Source: Marinagarivorans sp. UBA5870 (GTDB lineage: Bacteria > Pseudomonadota > Gammaproteobacteria > Pseudomonadales > Cellvibrionaceae). From it: DNA of 10,023 bases. Location of the stretch: assembly GCA_002432555.1 (NCBI GenBank), contig DJFO01000203.1, forward strand, positions 3,660 to 13,682, given 5' to 3'. Positions 1 to 7,159 of this stretch are shown here, in pieces; the stretch's first letter is position 1, and each line of letters opens with the position of its first letter. Both the position numbers and the translations under genes were made by a program. Under the pieces are notes generated by a model that was not told where the DNA came from, ran no database searches, and saw nothing but the letters and a program-made list of their open reading frames with translations.

Positions 1-733
1 GCCATAAACCCACCCGCCATTTCTCCGCGGCAATCTTGGGCAGCGACACGCGATATTCGAGCTGGCTGTCCTGCCGCGTGAAACGCTGCTGCGGATCCAA
101 TACCACTAGCGGAATATCCGGCTGACGCTCGTGGCTCGGTAGACTGAGCTGCATCAAAAATGCGCCCTGGTCCCGGTCCCAGGCGTCGGCCGCGAGCCCT
201 ATGCTCGTGAGATTGTGAAACCGTACCGTCAACTCACAATTGGCCGGATCGATGCGAGCCGTGTGGACCGCTATGTCCGGCTGGGTATCGGGGATTTTTT
301 CCCCGGCAATCTGCCCTTTGCCGGGCACGCAGTCCATGCTCTCCCGCAAGGCATCATTCGCGGCACCGTAGTCGAGAAATTCCCCTTCGAGTTGTATTTT
401 TACTCCCATAGGTTTGGGGTTGGAGGCGAAGGATTTGCGCGATTGAATTTTAAGCGTTCCGCCGGTCGGCTGGAGTGCTCGTTTTTTATCCAGTGCGCGC
501 AGGGAATTCATCTCCTCCTGCTCGCCGCCTTTTTCCAAGACCACATAGGCCGGGCGCACCGACAGGTAAAACGCCTCCGGCAATTCCCGGCCGTAATTCT
601 TCAGTGTGATCTGAGCGCGGCAGCGGCGGTCCAGTTCCACCGCGGCTATGCCTAGATCCAGGTCCTCGTGCGCTGCGGCCTGCTGGCTTAGCGCCAGCAA
701 ACCGAAAGCGCGTAACATCGATTTAAAATTCAT
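1..733 (-). CDS. Exported protein with two CARDB-like Ig repeats, partial (3' end beyond left edge)
   Basis: The open frame starts at the ATG 733-731 and is still open at base 1 (244 residues visible). Residues 1-21 form a signal peptide with a likely cleavage after Ala-Ala-Ala21 and no lipobox, so the product should be periplasmic or exported. Two segments resemble each other: about residues 24-118, beginning DLGIAAVELD with Cys38, and residues 152 onward, beginning PDIAVHTARID with Cys166. Each has a D-hydrophobic start, a Cys at the same place and then a strand ending in N-Y-G or N-L-T. This is the look of tandem Ig-like CARDB domains, which is a weak family call. The start codon lies inside the end of the receptor gene (11-base overlap), so it is probably translated by coupling. 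It is likely an accessory or binding partner of the receptor; the substrate is unknown. Existence of the gene is much surer than its fold. Confidence 0.8.
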   Translation of the reverse strand, partial: MNFKSMLRAFGLLALSQQAAAHEDLDLGIAAVELDRRCRAQITLKNYGRELPEAFYLSVRPAYVVLEKGGEQEEMNSLRALDKKRALQPTGGTLKIQSRKSFASNPKPMGVKIQLEGEFLDYGAANDALRESMDCVPGKGQIAGEKIPDTQPDIAVHTARIDPANCELTVRFHNLTSIGLAADAWDRDQGAFLMQLSLPSHERQPDIPLVVLDPQQRFTRQDSQLEYRVSLPKIAAEKWRVGLW

Positions 734-2804
734 AGGCAATTTTTATCCGCGCCGTGCGCGGCACAAAGCTGTGGACGTGATGGTCGGCCACGGGTGCGGA
801 CTCGCCCTGCAGCTGAGACTCATAAAAGTATTCAATGTCGTAGCCTCCGGAATCGAACAGGTTCAGCACACTCAGGTCGGCGCGCCAGGCTCCATCGCTG
901 GCATAACCGATTTTTAAGTCCGCCTTAACGGAACCGGCGGCGCGTTGACCCTCGTCCAGAGCATAGTCGCCCAAATACCGCCAGGCGAACGAAGCCTGCC
1001 AGGCATCGCCCCAGGCATAGGCGGTGCGCAGGCTGATCACTCGGTCCAGAGCACCGGCGATCTCCCGGTGCTGCAGATTTTTATCTTGCAGTCTACTGCG
1101 GGAGCGGGATACGTCTAAAGAAATCTGCCAGTTGTCCTGCAGATGATAAGCCACGCCCAACTCGGCACCGAAGCGGCGGCTCTCGGCTCCGGAATCTTCC
1201 GTGGTGCCCGCGTCGCCGACAAAAAGCAATTCCGAATCCACCTGCAACGCCCAGATCGACGCCGATAACTGCCAGCGCTCGTCCGCCGAACGCCAGTCGC
1301 CGCCAACCTCGGTGCCATCGACAGGCACCAGGGGATCGGCGGGCTCAATCGTCTCTCCGCTGACGGGATCCAAAGTGGCGAGCACTCCGCGGGCATCGTT
1401 ACTGTGGTAGCTGCGCCCTAAATTCCAATAGAGTTCGCTGCGGTCCGACAGGGCGAACCGGTTGCGCAGGGCGCCGGTGAACAGCTGATCGCTGCGCTCA
1501 CCACCGTTGGCGACGAGGGTCTGGGCAGCGGCGGCGGACAAGGGCTGCACGTCGAAGTGGTGGTAATTCCAGCGAAGGTTAAAGGTACTGGTCCATGGCG
1601 GCAGCACCTGCACCGCCATCTGCCAGTAAAGTGCGTTGCTCCATTGGTTTACCTCATCCTGGCGGACTGTTCCGGTGGTGACACGGGCACTGGAGCGCAG
1701 GAGGCCCACGGGATCGACAGCGTCGAATCGCCCGTTCCAGCCAAAGGTATGAGAAGCCTTGAGGCCGAAAATGTAACTTTGCGCGTGAGTCCAGGCAGCG
1801 TCGCCCCCCACCAAGGTGCGCTCGTCCTGCTGCTGGAATTGGTCCCCCGCCGGATCGGTGAAATAGGAAAAATTCGACCAAAGATCCATGCCGTAACGCA
1901 CCGCATAGGCCGTGGCAAACCAGGCGCTCTCGCTCAGGTGCACCCGTTTCTGTAACGCGAGGCTGTAACGATAAGACTCGCCGCCGCTCGAGGGGTCCAC
2001 CGTGGAGAGCCGGGAGAGCGCGCCGCTCGCGATGGCGCGGGCGGGTATTTGGTCGGCGGAATTCCAACGATTGTCGTACGCCATCAGGCTGACATCGAGG
2101 CCGCTTTCCAGACCGCCACTGGCGTACTTCAACCACACGTTGGTTTTGCGTACGTCCTCATCGAGGTTTTCCCAGGGACCGTCGTAACCTTGAAATTCTC
2201 CGGCGAGCAACCAGTTGCCGGCACCGGCCGCTCGCTGACCGGCGAGCAGCGCCCGGTGGTAACCAAAACCACCGGCTTCCACGGAAAACAAATTGCCAGG
2301 TAAAAACGCGGCGGTTTTGAGGTGCGCCTCTCCGGTGCCGGAAAAATCTCCGAGGTCGCTGTAGAAAGGGCCCTTGCGGTAGTCGATGGTCTGCACCAGC
2401 TCCGGAATTAAAAAATTGAGATCGGTGTAACCCTGACCGTGGCCGTGGCTGACCATGTTCACCGGCATGTAATCCACGCGGGTCGCAAAGTCGGTGCCGT
2501 GATCGAGATTGAAGCCGCGCAAAAAATATTGGTTGGCCTTTCCGGACCCCGAATGCTGAGTCGCCACCAATCCCGGCACCAGCTCGAGCACATCGCCCGG
2601 GCGCTCGAGGGCAAGATTGTCGAGATATTGCCGGTCGACAAAGCCGGCGTTGGTGCCGCGCACGGCACTACTGCTTTGGGTTTTTCGACCGACCACCAAA
2701 ACTTCTTCGATGATGCCCGTGTGGGCGTAAATCTGCGGGCTTATACCGGCGGGAATGACACCTAGCAAAAAAGGCCAAAATCGGTAGCGCCTGTCATTTG
2801 TCAC
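723..2804 (-). CDS. TonB-dependent outer-membrane receptor
   Basis: A 693-residue protein of normal length for the family, importing an unidentified ligand across the outer membrane with energy from TonB-ExbBD. Residues 1-27 are a signal peptide (cleavage near IYA|H). A TonB box follows at about 31-38 (IIEEVLVVG). The plug covers about 45-165 and contains FLRGFNLDHGTDFA (94-107) and the histidine-rich SHGHGQGYTDLNF (119-131). The remainder is a barrel ending in ARIKIAYEF, with the terminal Phe expected for outer-membrane insertion. The GTG start is supported by AGAGG eight bases upstream; there is no in-frame ATG nearby. The downstream exported gene overlaps it by 11 bases. No FecA-type N-terminal signalling domain is present, so control is probably at transcription, perhaps through the paired dyads upstream. 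The ligand cannot be read from the sequence; a metal, a siderophore or a saccharide are all possible. Confidence 0.93.
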   Translation of the reverse strand: MTNDRRYRFWPFLLGVIPAGISPQIYAHTGIIEEVLVVGRKTQSSSAVRGTNAGFVDRQYLDNLALERPGDVLELVPGLVATQHSGSGKANQYFLRGFNLDHGTDFATRVDYMPVNMVSHGHGQGYTDLNFLIPELVQTIDYRKGPFYSDLGDFSGTGEAHLKTAAFLPGNLFSVEAGGFGYHRALLAGQRAAGAGNWLLAGEFQGYDGPWENLDEDVRKTNVWLKYASGGLESGLDVSLMAYDNRWNSADQIPARAIASGALSRLSTVDPSSGGESYRYSLALQKRVHLSESAWFATAYAVRYGMDLWSNFSYFTDPAGDQFQQQDERTLVGGDAAWTHAQSYIFGLKASHTFGWNGRFDAVDPVGLLRSSARVTTGTVRQDEVNQWSNALYWQMAVQVLPPWTSTFNLRWNYHHFDVQPLSAAAAQTLVANGGERSDQLFTGALRNRFALSDRSELYWNLGRSYHSNDARGVLATLDPVSGETIEPADPLVPVDGTEVGGDWRSADERWQLSASIWALQVDSELLFVGDAGTTEDSGAESRRFGAELGVAYHLQDNWQISLDVSRSRSRLQDKNLQHREIAGALDRVISLRTAYAWGDAWQASFAWRYLGDYALDEGQRAAGSVKADLKIGYASDGAWRADLSVLNLFDSGGYDIEYFYESQLQGESAPVADHHVHSFVPRTARIKIAYEF

Positions 2805-2834
2805 TTTATTTTCCTCTTATTCCGGTAGCGCCTG
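2782..2834. repeat. 12-bp direct repeat around the receptor start codon
   Basis: CGGTAGCGCCTG occurs at 2782-2793, inside codons 4-8 of the receptor gene, and again at 2823-2834 in its leader, 41 bases apart. The two copies flank the Shine-Dalgarno sequence and start codon. It may be a chance or slippage duplication. Confidence 0.5.
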
Positions 2835-2878
2835 CGGTTGCTTCACCCACTACGGTTGGGAATGGAGTTTATTGTGTC

Positions 2879-2898
2879 CTCTCCCGGCCGCGGGAGAG
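2879..2898 (-). promoter_or_regulatory. Perfect hairpin in the probable receptor leader
   Basis: CTCTCCC at 2879-2885 and GGGAGAG at 2892-2898 form a perfect 7-bp stem with a GGCCGC loop. It has no U-tract, so it is not an intrinsic terminator. If the receptor transcript begins near the dyads at 3035-3106, this hairpin lies about 75 bases ahead of the start codon and could affect leader stability. It could also be a dispersed intergenic repeat of the CTCTCCC...GGGAGAG type. Confidence 0.4.
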
Positions 2899-3034
2899 GC
2901 GACCCGCGTAGGGCGGCCCGCGCACGGCAGCCGATTTTGCCAGAGCCAAGTCCACACCAGCAACTCATCCACGCTTCGAATTCCTCCGCTTTGCCTGCCA
3001 GCGCCGCACGAAAATCCCCGCAAATAAGGGTCTC

Positions 3035-3055
3035 TTATTCTCACAATGAGAATAT
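3035..3055. promoter_or_regulatory. Candidate operator 1 (ATTCTC-N5-GAGAAT dyad)
   Basis: ATTCTC (3037-3042), ACAAT and GAGAAT (3048-3053) form a perfect dyad that extends to A-CAA-T inside (7-3-7). Outer bases TT and AT are shared with the second copy. The half GAGAAT resembles a Fur half-site variant, but the halves face away from each other compared with a classical Fur box, so the regulator is not identified. It lies about 230 bases upstream of the receptor start and about 215 upstream of the cytochrome start. Confidence 0.6.
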
Positions 3056-3085
3056 CAAGAAAAATTAAAAAAATCAGAAAACTGG

Positions 3086-3106
3086 TTATTCTCTAACCGA
3101 GAATAT
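3086..3106. promoter_or_regulatory. Candidate operator 2 (ATTCTC-N5-GAGAAT dyad)
   Basis: ATTCTC (3088-3093), TAACC and GAGAAT (3099-3104), with the same TT and AT flanks as operator 1. Only the five central bases differ between the two. Centres are 51 bp apart, close to five helical turns, so both sites face the same side of the DNA. A second overlapping dyad, GGTTA-TTCTC-TAACC (3084-3098), is superimposed on this copy. Confidence 0.6.
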
Positions 3107-3271
3107 GCAAGCTTATGTGAATAAATTCCGCTTGGGGTCAAATGCAACTCGCAAATACCAAAAAATCATCCTGTTGGGCGAAACCACAAATCATTAGGAT
3201 TTGCGCGGGTGCGTCAATGTAGAAAGCTGTCTTTGCCGCGAATAAAAAAATGATGTGCCAAGGTGCCGCCT

Positions 3272-5668
3272 ATGCTCAGTCTCCGGAAGTTTATTCCCAT
3301 ATTTACGGTGTTGTGCGCCGTCGGCTGCGGTGGAGGTGAAGAATCCAGTTCTTCGTCTTCCAGCAGCTCATCGAGCTCGACCAGTTCATCGAGCTCGTCC
3401 AGTTCTTCAAGCTCGACCAGCTCATCGAGCTCGTCCGGTTCCACGACCAGTTCATCCTCTTCATCGAGCTCCTCATCTTCATCGAGTTCCGGCGCGGCGA
3501 CGAGCGAGGTGATCATCCGCGGCCGCGCGCCGGGATTTTGTAAGGTCGACGGCGTAACTGAAACAGTTAACGCAGGCTTTTCCGGAGCCGAATATATCAA
3601 TGCCAACAACCAGGCCGGGGCCGGCGTGGACTGGCAAGTAGTCGCGGGCGAAGCCAAAACCTTTAGCATCCAAGTCCGCTACGCCAACGGTGGAGGCGCC
3701 GCGCGCAACGGGGACCTATCGGTAAACGGTACTCGCATAGCGGCACTCGGATTTCCCGCCACCGGCGCCTGGACAACCTGGCAGATGGCGAATATGCAAG
3801 TCCCGCTGGTCGCGGGCAAAAACACCATTCGAATCCAAGGCACAACGGCGGATGGACTCGCGAACATCGATTATATTCGGGTCGCCGACGGCGGCGTGTC
3901 CCCGGGGGATTGCACTACAGGACCAGGACCAGGACCGGATCCGGTTGATCCGCTGGCGACCGGCAGAGCCATTTACGGTGAGCAGTGCGCCGCCTGTCAC
4001 GGTCCCATGGGCCTCGGCGGAGCGGTGAATCGGCCGCTGGTGAAATGCAATTTGTGCGAAGAATCCGGCGCACTGGAGGATTACATCGCCGTCGCTATGC
4101 CACCTTCTAACCCGGCGGCCTGTGACGAAACCTGCGCAAAGAATGTAGCCCGGTTTATTCTCGAAGAATTTAACAAGGATGAGCCCACGACCGGGGCGAT
4201 GGTCACTGACGTGCGCGTCTGGCGTTTAACCATTCAGGAATATCGCAATACCCTGGCTCAGCTGTTCAAGCTCAATGCCAATTATGCTTGGCAGGAAGGC
4301 CCCACCGATCGGGATTCCGAGGATTCTTTTCATACCGCGTCCGATTTCTTGCAGACCAATGTGACGGTGGCGCGTTATTTCAGTGAACAGAGCGAGCAGA
4401 TCGTTTGGGGATTGAGCGACGCGCAGTTTACGGCTCTCATGAATTGCGCGCCCACCACGGCCACCTGCCTGCGGGATTTCACGCGGGATTTCGCCACGCG
4501 CGCCTTCCGCCGACCGGTCAGCGCCGAAGATGCCGCTTTATACGAAGGCATAGCAACGGGCGCGGAAGGGCTGGAGCGCTATAGACGCATCGCCTACGGC
4601 ATAGTGAACTCGCCGTTTTTCATCTATCGTACGGAAATGGGCAGCGAAGCGAATATCGCCGCAAGCGAAGTGCGTTTGACCGATCACGAGATCGCGAACT
4701 TATTGTCTTACACGCTGCTCGGGGAACCGCCGTCCGCCCAGTTGCTGGCAGCCGCAGCCGCTGGGACCCTCCGCACCGTAGAAAGCTTGCGCACCGTTAT
4801 TGATGAGATGCTTCTGCAACCGCAGGCAACCGCCCGACTGCACCGGTTTCTGCGCGGTTGGCTGCTGATCGACGAAGACAACTGGAAAGATGTGTCGCGC
4901 GATCCGGATGCCTGCGAAGCCTTCGATGACGCGAAAGACGCGCTCAAAGGCGAATTCCAAGGGTTTCTCAACAGCAATGCCACCATGGCGGACGGTTTCT
5001 CGAAGCTGCTGACGGCCTATTTCCCCGAACCCACCGGCGCCCTGCGGGATTTTTACGAATCCGGCAATGATCCGGCGGGCATTGGTCCGCAGCGCCAGGG
5101 TGTGCTCGCCAGCGGTATGTTTGCCGCCTATCACGCGCGCGACGTACGTCCGTCACCCGTGCGCCGAGGTGTGTTCATTCGCGAGCGGCTCCTTTGTCAG
5201 AATTTCGACGTGCCGGACGATGTTCCGCCGCTGAATGAGACCCCTAACGATCCCGCTATAGTGACCAACCGCGATATTTATGAGGACCACGTGAAAAATC
5301 CTGCGTGTTCCACCTGTCACCAGTTCTTCGATCCGCTCGGCTTTACCATGGAAAGCCTGGACGCCTGCGGTCGCTGGCGCAGCATCGACAATGGGCAAGT
5401 GGCCGATACCAGCGGCGAAATTCTCGGTACCGAGTTTAATACGCAGGTCGCGGATATCGACGAACTCAGCACCATGCTCGCCGACCAGAAGCAGGTGCGG
5501 GAATGTTTTATTGGACATGTCTTCCAGTTTTATCGGGGATTACCTTTGAGCGAGGAGCCGAAGGAGTTGATTCAGCAAATTGCTGAAGGATTGCAGGAAA
5601 AAGACCAGTATCGGGAGATTTTGATTCAACTGCTCGCCAACGAGCAGCTACTGGTTCGCAAACGTTAA
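3272..5668 (+). CDS. Polyserine-linked CBM-like, diheme PSD-type cytochrome c lipoprotein (DUF1592/DUF1588 family)
   Basis: I chose the ATG at 3272 (798 residues) because AAGG lies eight bases upstream; a GTG at 3263 would add three residues. Order: lipoprotein signal ending AVG-Cys19, with Gly at +2 (outer-membrane sorting expected); polyserine linker 25-73; CBM6/35-like beta-sandwich about 79-206, ending NIDYIRV; cytochrome c domain from 228 with CAACH (239-243) and a probable Met276 ligand in VAMPPSNP, plus Cys pairs 259/262 and 284/288. Next come PSD3-like (about 315 on, LTIQEYRNTL), PSD5-like (about 400-430, FRRPVS), PSD4-like (about 466-590), PSCyt3-like (about 594-710) with a second heme motif CSTCH (679-683) and FDPLGF, and PSD2-like (725-798). 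These domains are known together in planctomycetes, myxobacteria and some gammaproteobacteria, without a firm biochemical role. A surface redox protein that binds polysaccharide is my inference. Confidence 0.9.
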   Translation: MLSLRKFIPIFTVLCAVGCGGGEESSSSSSSSSSSSTSSSSSSSSSSSTSSSSSSGSTTSSSSSSSSSSSSSSGAATSEVIIRGRAPGFCKVDGVTETVNAGFSGAEYINANNQAGAGVDWQVVAGEAKTFSIQVRYANGGGAARNGDLSVNGTRIAALGFPATGAWTTWQMANMQVPLVAGKNTIRIQGTTADGLANIDYIRVADGGVSPGDCTTGPGPGPDPVDPLATGRAIYGEQCAACHGPMGLGGAVNRPLVKCNLCEESGALEDYIAVAMPPSNPAACDETCAKNVARFILEEFNKDEPTTGAMVTDVRVWRLTIQEYRNTLAQLFKLNANYAWQEGPTDRDSEDSFHTASDFLQTNVTVARYFSEQSEQIVWGLSDAQFTALMNCAPTTATCLRDFTRDFATRAFRRPVSAEDAALYEGIATGAEGLERYRRIAYGIVNSPFFIYRTEMGSEANIAASEVRLTDHEIANLLSYTLLGEPPSAQLLAAAAAGTLRTVESLRTVIDEMLLQPQATARLHRFLRGWLLIDEDNWKDVSRDPDACEAFDDAKDALKGEFQGFLNSNATMADGFSKLLTAYFPEPTGALRDFYESGNDPAGIGPQRQGVLASGMFAAYHARDVRPSPVRRGVFIRERLLCQNFDVPDDVPPLNETPNDPAIVTNRDIYEDHVKNPACSTCHQFFDPLGFTMESLDACGRWRSIDNGQVADTSGEILGTEFNTQVADIDELSTMLADQKQVRECFIGHVFQFYRGLPLSEEPKELIQQIAEGLQEKDQYREILIQLLANEQLLVRKR
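3344..3490 (+). repeat. Polyserine tract with 18-bp tandem repeats
   Basis: Codons 25-73 of the cytochrome gene encode 49 residues, nearly all Ser with a few Thr and one Gly. At 3365-3436 the DNA holds four 18-bp units in register (starting 3365, 3383, 3401 and 3419) with the pattern AG[CT]TC[AT]TC[GA]AGCTCG[AT]CC. They encode SSSSST and SSSSSS alternately. The register and similarity point to growth by slippage or unequal recombination. Polyserine linkers of this kind are characteristic of secreted enzymes of Cellvibrio, Saccharophagus and Teredinibacter. Confidence 0.9.
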
Positions 5669-5695
5669 TCATCCCCTATTCACTTTGCAGACAGT

Positions 5696-5721
5696 GGCGC
5701 GCCAGCTGCGAGCGGCGCGCC
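5696..5721 (+). promoter_or_regulatory. Strong intercistronic hairpin
   Basis: Two copies of GGCGCGCC (5696-5703 and 5714-5721), each self-complementary, pair as an 8-bp GC stem. Inside, GCT/AGC adds three pairs around a GCG triloop with one bulged A. No U-tract follows (CGTAACAAAAAA), so it is not an ordinary terminator. It sits in the 76-base gap between the cytochrome and DUF1552 genes, 23 bases before the second start, and probably acts on mRNA processing or stability, or on relative expression. Confidence 0.65.
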
Positions 5722-5744
5722 CGTAACAAAAAATGAGGCATGAC

Positions 5745-7073
5745 ATGTACAAAAATCCACGCAGAGCACTTTTGAAATCGGCCATGGGCGGGTTGTTGCT
5801 CGCCCCTTTTATGCGCGTTCGTCAATTGGAGGCACAAAACACCCAGCCAAAACGCCTGATTCTGTTCAATGGCGCAGGGTCCCATGTACCGGAATACTTT
5901 CCCACGGGAATGGGGGCGACCTACGCACTGCAGGACGCGCTGGCCCCCTTGCGCGGTCTGGAGCGCGACATGTTGTTTATGCGCGAACTGCACCACGTTG
6001 CCACCCGCGGTAACCACCACGAAGTCGGGATGGTGACCGCCTATAGTGGCGCCGATCCGGGTCCGAACAACGGCCTCGGTCTGCAACCCACGGTGGACCA
6101 ACTGATCGCTCGGCATCTGGCAACAACCTCCCCTACCCCCATTACTTCGGTGGCGCACGGGCTCTACACGGAATTCAACAATCCGCAGCGCTCCTATATG
6201 ACCTATAACGGTCCCAATCAGGCGATCATTCCAGAGCGCAATCCGCTGCGTACCTACACCCGTCTCTTTGATGGTGTCACCAACAATCCCAACCCCACCA
6301 ATCCGACCGGTGTTAGCCGCGATGCGGCGCGATTGAAAGCTTTCGATGTTGCACGCGCCGAACTGGCGGAAATCAAGCGTTATCTGGGTGCCGAGGAAAA
6401 GAATAAGTTGGATTTCCATATCACCTCCCTGCAGGACTTATCGCGCGAACTCGCTATCGACGTGCCCCCGCCATCGGTGAGTTGCCCGGCGGTGACGGTG
6501 GATTCGAATTATGCCAACACTCTGCGCGTTGAAGCAGAGATCGAACGCGGCGTGAAATTGTTGATGGATCTCACCTCCGCCGCGCTGCAATGCGACCGCA
6601 CCCGAGTCGTTACCATTCAAGTGGGCTTCTCCGGCGAGCATTACGTGGGCTTGCGCGGTTTTCGCAAGGGCAATCGCAGCTGGCACGACGAAATTCACCA
6701 CAAAGCGTCCCAGCGCTCGCATCCAGATTATCCGGAATGGTTTTGGATGACCCAACTGTGGGCCCGCCATCTCGCCTATTTAGCGAAAAGCCTCAAGGCG
6801 GTACCGGAAGGCAATGGCACCATGCTGGACAATACGCTCATTTTGTGGGGTTGCGAGATGGGTATTGCGCACAGCCACAGCCCGCGCGACGTGCCCTACA
6901 CCATTATCGGCGGCCGCGGCATGGGGGTGAATACGGGACAGTATCTGCGGTTTGCCCGCTCGGAACCGCACGCCAAATTGCTGACCAGCGTTCAGCGCGC
7001 GTTCGGCATCCAAGCGGCCGGCACGGGTAACCAGCCCAACTGCGGGCCGCTCAATGGTGTGTTGACGACCTGA
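5745..7073 (+). CDS. Tat-exported DUF1552 (HXXSHH family) protein
   Basis: I chose the ATG at 5745 (442 residues) because GAGG lies six bases upstream; an ATG at 5733 in frame would add four residues but has no ribosome binding site. The N-terminus has a twin-arginine signal (Arg6-Arg7 in NPRRALLKSAMGG, then LLLAP), so it should be exported folded, perhaps with a cofactor. The body matches DUF1552: an early RLILFNGAGSHVPEYF segment, GNHHEVGMVTAYSG, and a central H-D-E-I-H-H (314-319) in the place of the HxxSHH motif with Ile for Ser. Near the C-terminus is DNTLILWGCEMG followed by HSHSPRDVPY. The family is distantly related to DUF1501 and to alkaline-phosphatase-like folds; its activity is not established. 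DUF1552 genes are repeatedly found next to DUF1592/DUF1588 cytochromes, as here, which suggests the two act together. Expression is probably from the cytochrome promoter. Confidence 0.92.
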   Translation: MYKNPRRALLKSAMGGLLLAPFMRVRQLEAQNTQPKRLILFNGAGSHVPEYFPTGMGATYALQDALAPLRGLERDMLFMRELHHVATRGNHHEVGMVTAYSGADPGPNNGLGLQPTVDQLIARHLATTSPTPITSVAHGLYTEFNNPQRSYMTYNGPNQAIIPERNPLRTYTRLFDGVTNNPNPTNPTGVSRDAARLKAFDVARAELAEIKRYLGAEEKNKLDFHITSLQDLSRELAIDVPPPSVSCPAVTVDSNYANTLRVEAEIERGVKLLMDLTSAALQCDRTRVVTIQVGFSGEHYVGLRGFRKGNRSWHDEIHHKASQRSHPDYPEWFWMTQLWARHLAYLAKSLKAVPEGNGTMLDNTLILWGCEMGIAHSHSPRDVPYTIIGGRGMGVNTGQYLRFARSEPHAKLLTSVQRAFGIQAAGTGNQPNCGPLNGVLTT

Positions 7074-7093
7074 GGCGATGGTCACTTCCTTTT

Positions 7094-7117
7094 AGGGCCG
7101 CAAGGCCCTTTTTTTTT
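7094..7117 (+). terminator. Intrinsic terminator of the cytochrome-DUF1552 unit
   Basis: AGGGCC (7094-7099), GCAA tetraloop and GGCCCT (7104-7109) form a perfect 6-bp stem, followed by an unbroken run of T to 7117. It lies 20 bases after the DUF1552 stop codon. Confidence 0.92.
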
Positions 7118-7159
7118 GGAGAAAATTGATAAACATACCTATGAGGCGCAGCTTTCTTT

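Larger units (their letters stand above)
2805..3271. other. Divergent intergenic region between receptor and cytochrome genes
   Basis: This 467-base stretch separates the leftward receptor operon from the rightward cytochrome gene. It splits into a GC-rich part next to the receptor (about 2835-3020) and an AT-rich part (about 3021-3260) that carries two matching dyads. Promoters for both directions must lie here, but I see no convincing -35/-10 pair on either strand. Short open frames cross it (for example 2968-2843 on the minus strand), but they lack a well-placed ribosome binding site and a recognisable product. Confidence 0.7.

Noticed and set aside
1654..2136. Alternative minus- and plus-strand frames inside the receptor gene
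   Set aside because: The receptor frame is continuous with full family features over 693 residues, so the others are shadows.
2843..2968. Possible 41-residue leader peptide rich in Cys and Trp (starts MSCWCGLG) in the receptor leader
   Set aside because: The nearest GGAGG is 14 bases from the ATG, the frame has no known relative, and it crosses the GC hairpin. It is not strong enough to call without conservation.
3035..3106. Calling the paired dyads classical Fur boxes
   Set aside because: The half-sites are similar but have reversed order and a 5-bp centre; neither copy gives a good match to the 19-bp Fur consensus.
3130..3150. Possible sigma-54 promoter (TTGGGGTCAAATGCAAC) for the cytochrome gene
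   Set aside because: The GG and GC elements are eight rather than ten bases apart.
3214..3669. Minus-strand open frame encoding a very acidic Glu/Asp/Leu-rich protein
   Set aside because: It is the antisense reading of the polyserine codons (TCG/AGC/TCC) and has no ribosome binding site or recognisable domain.
5676..6419. Long minus-strand open frame (247 codons) opposite the DUF1552 gene
   Set aside because: The plus-strand frame has a Tat signal, family motifs, a ribosome binding site and a terminator; the opposite frame shows no domain and is a GC-content shadow.
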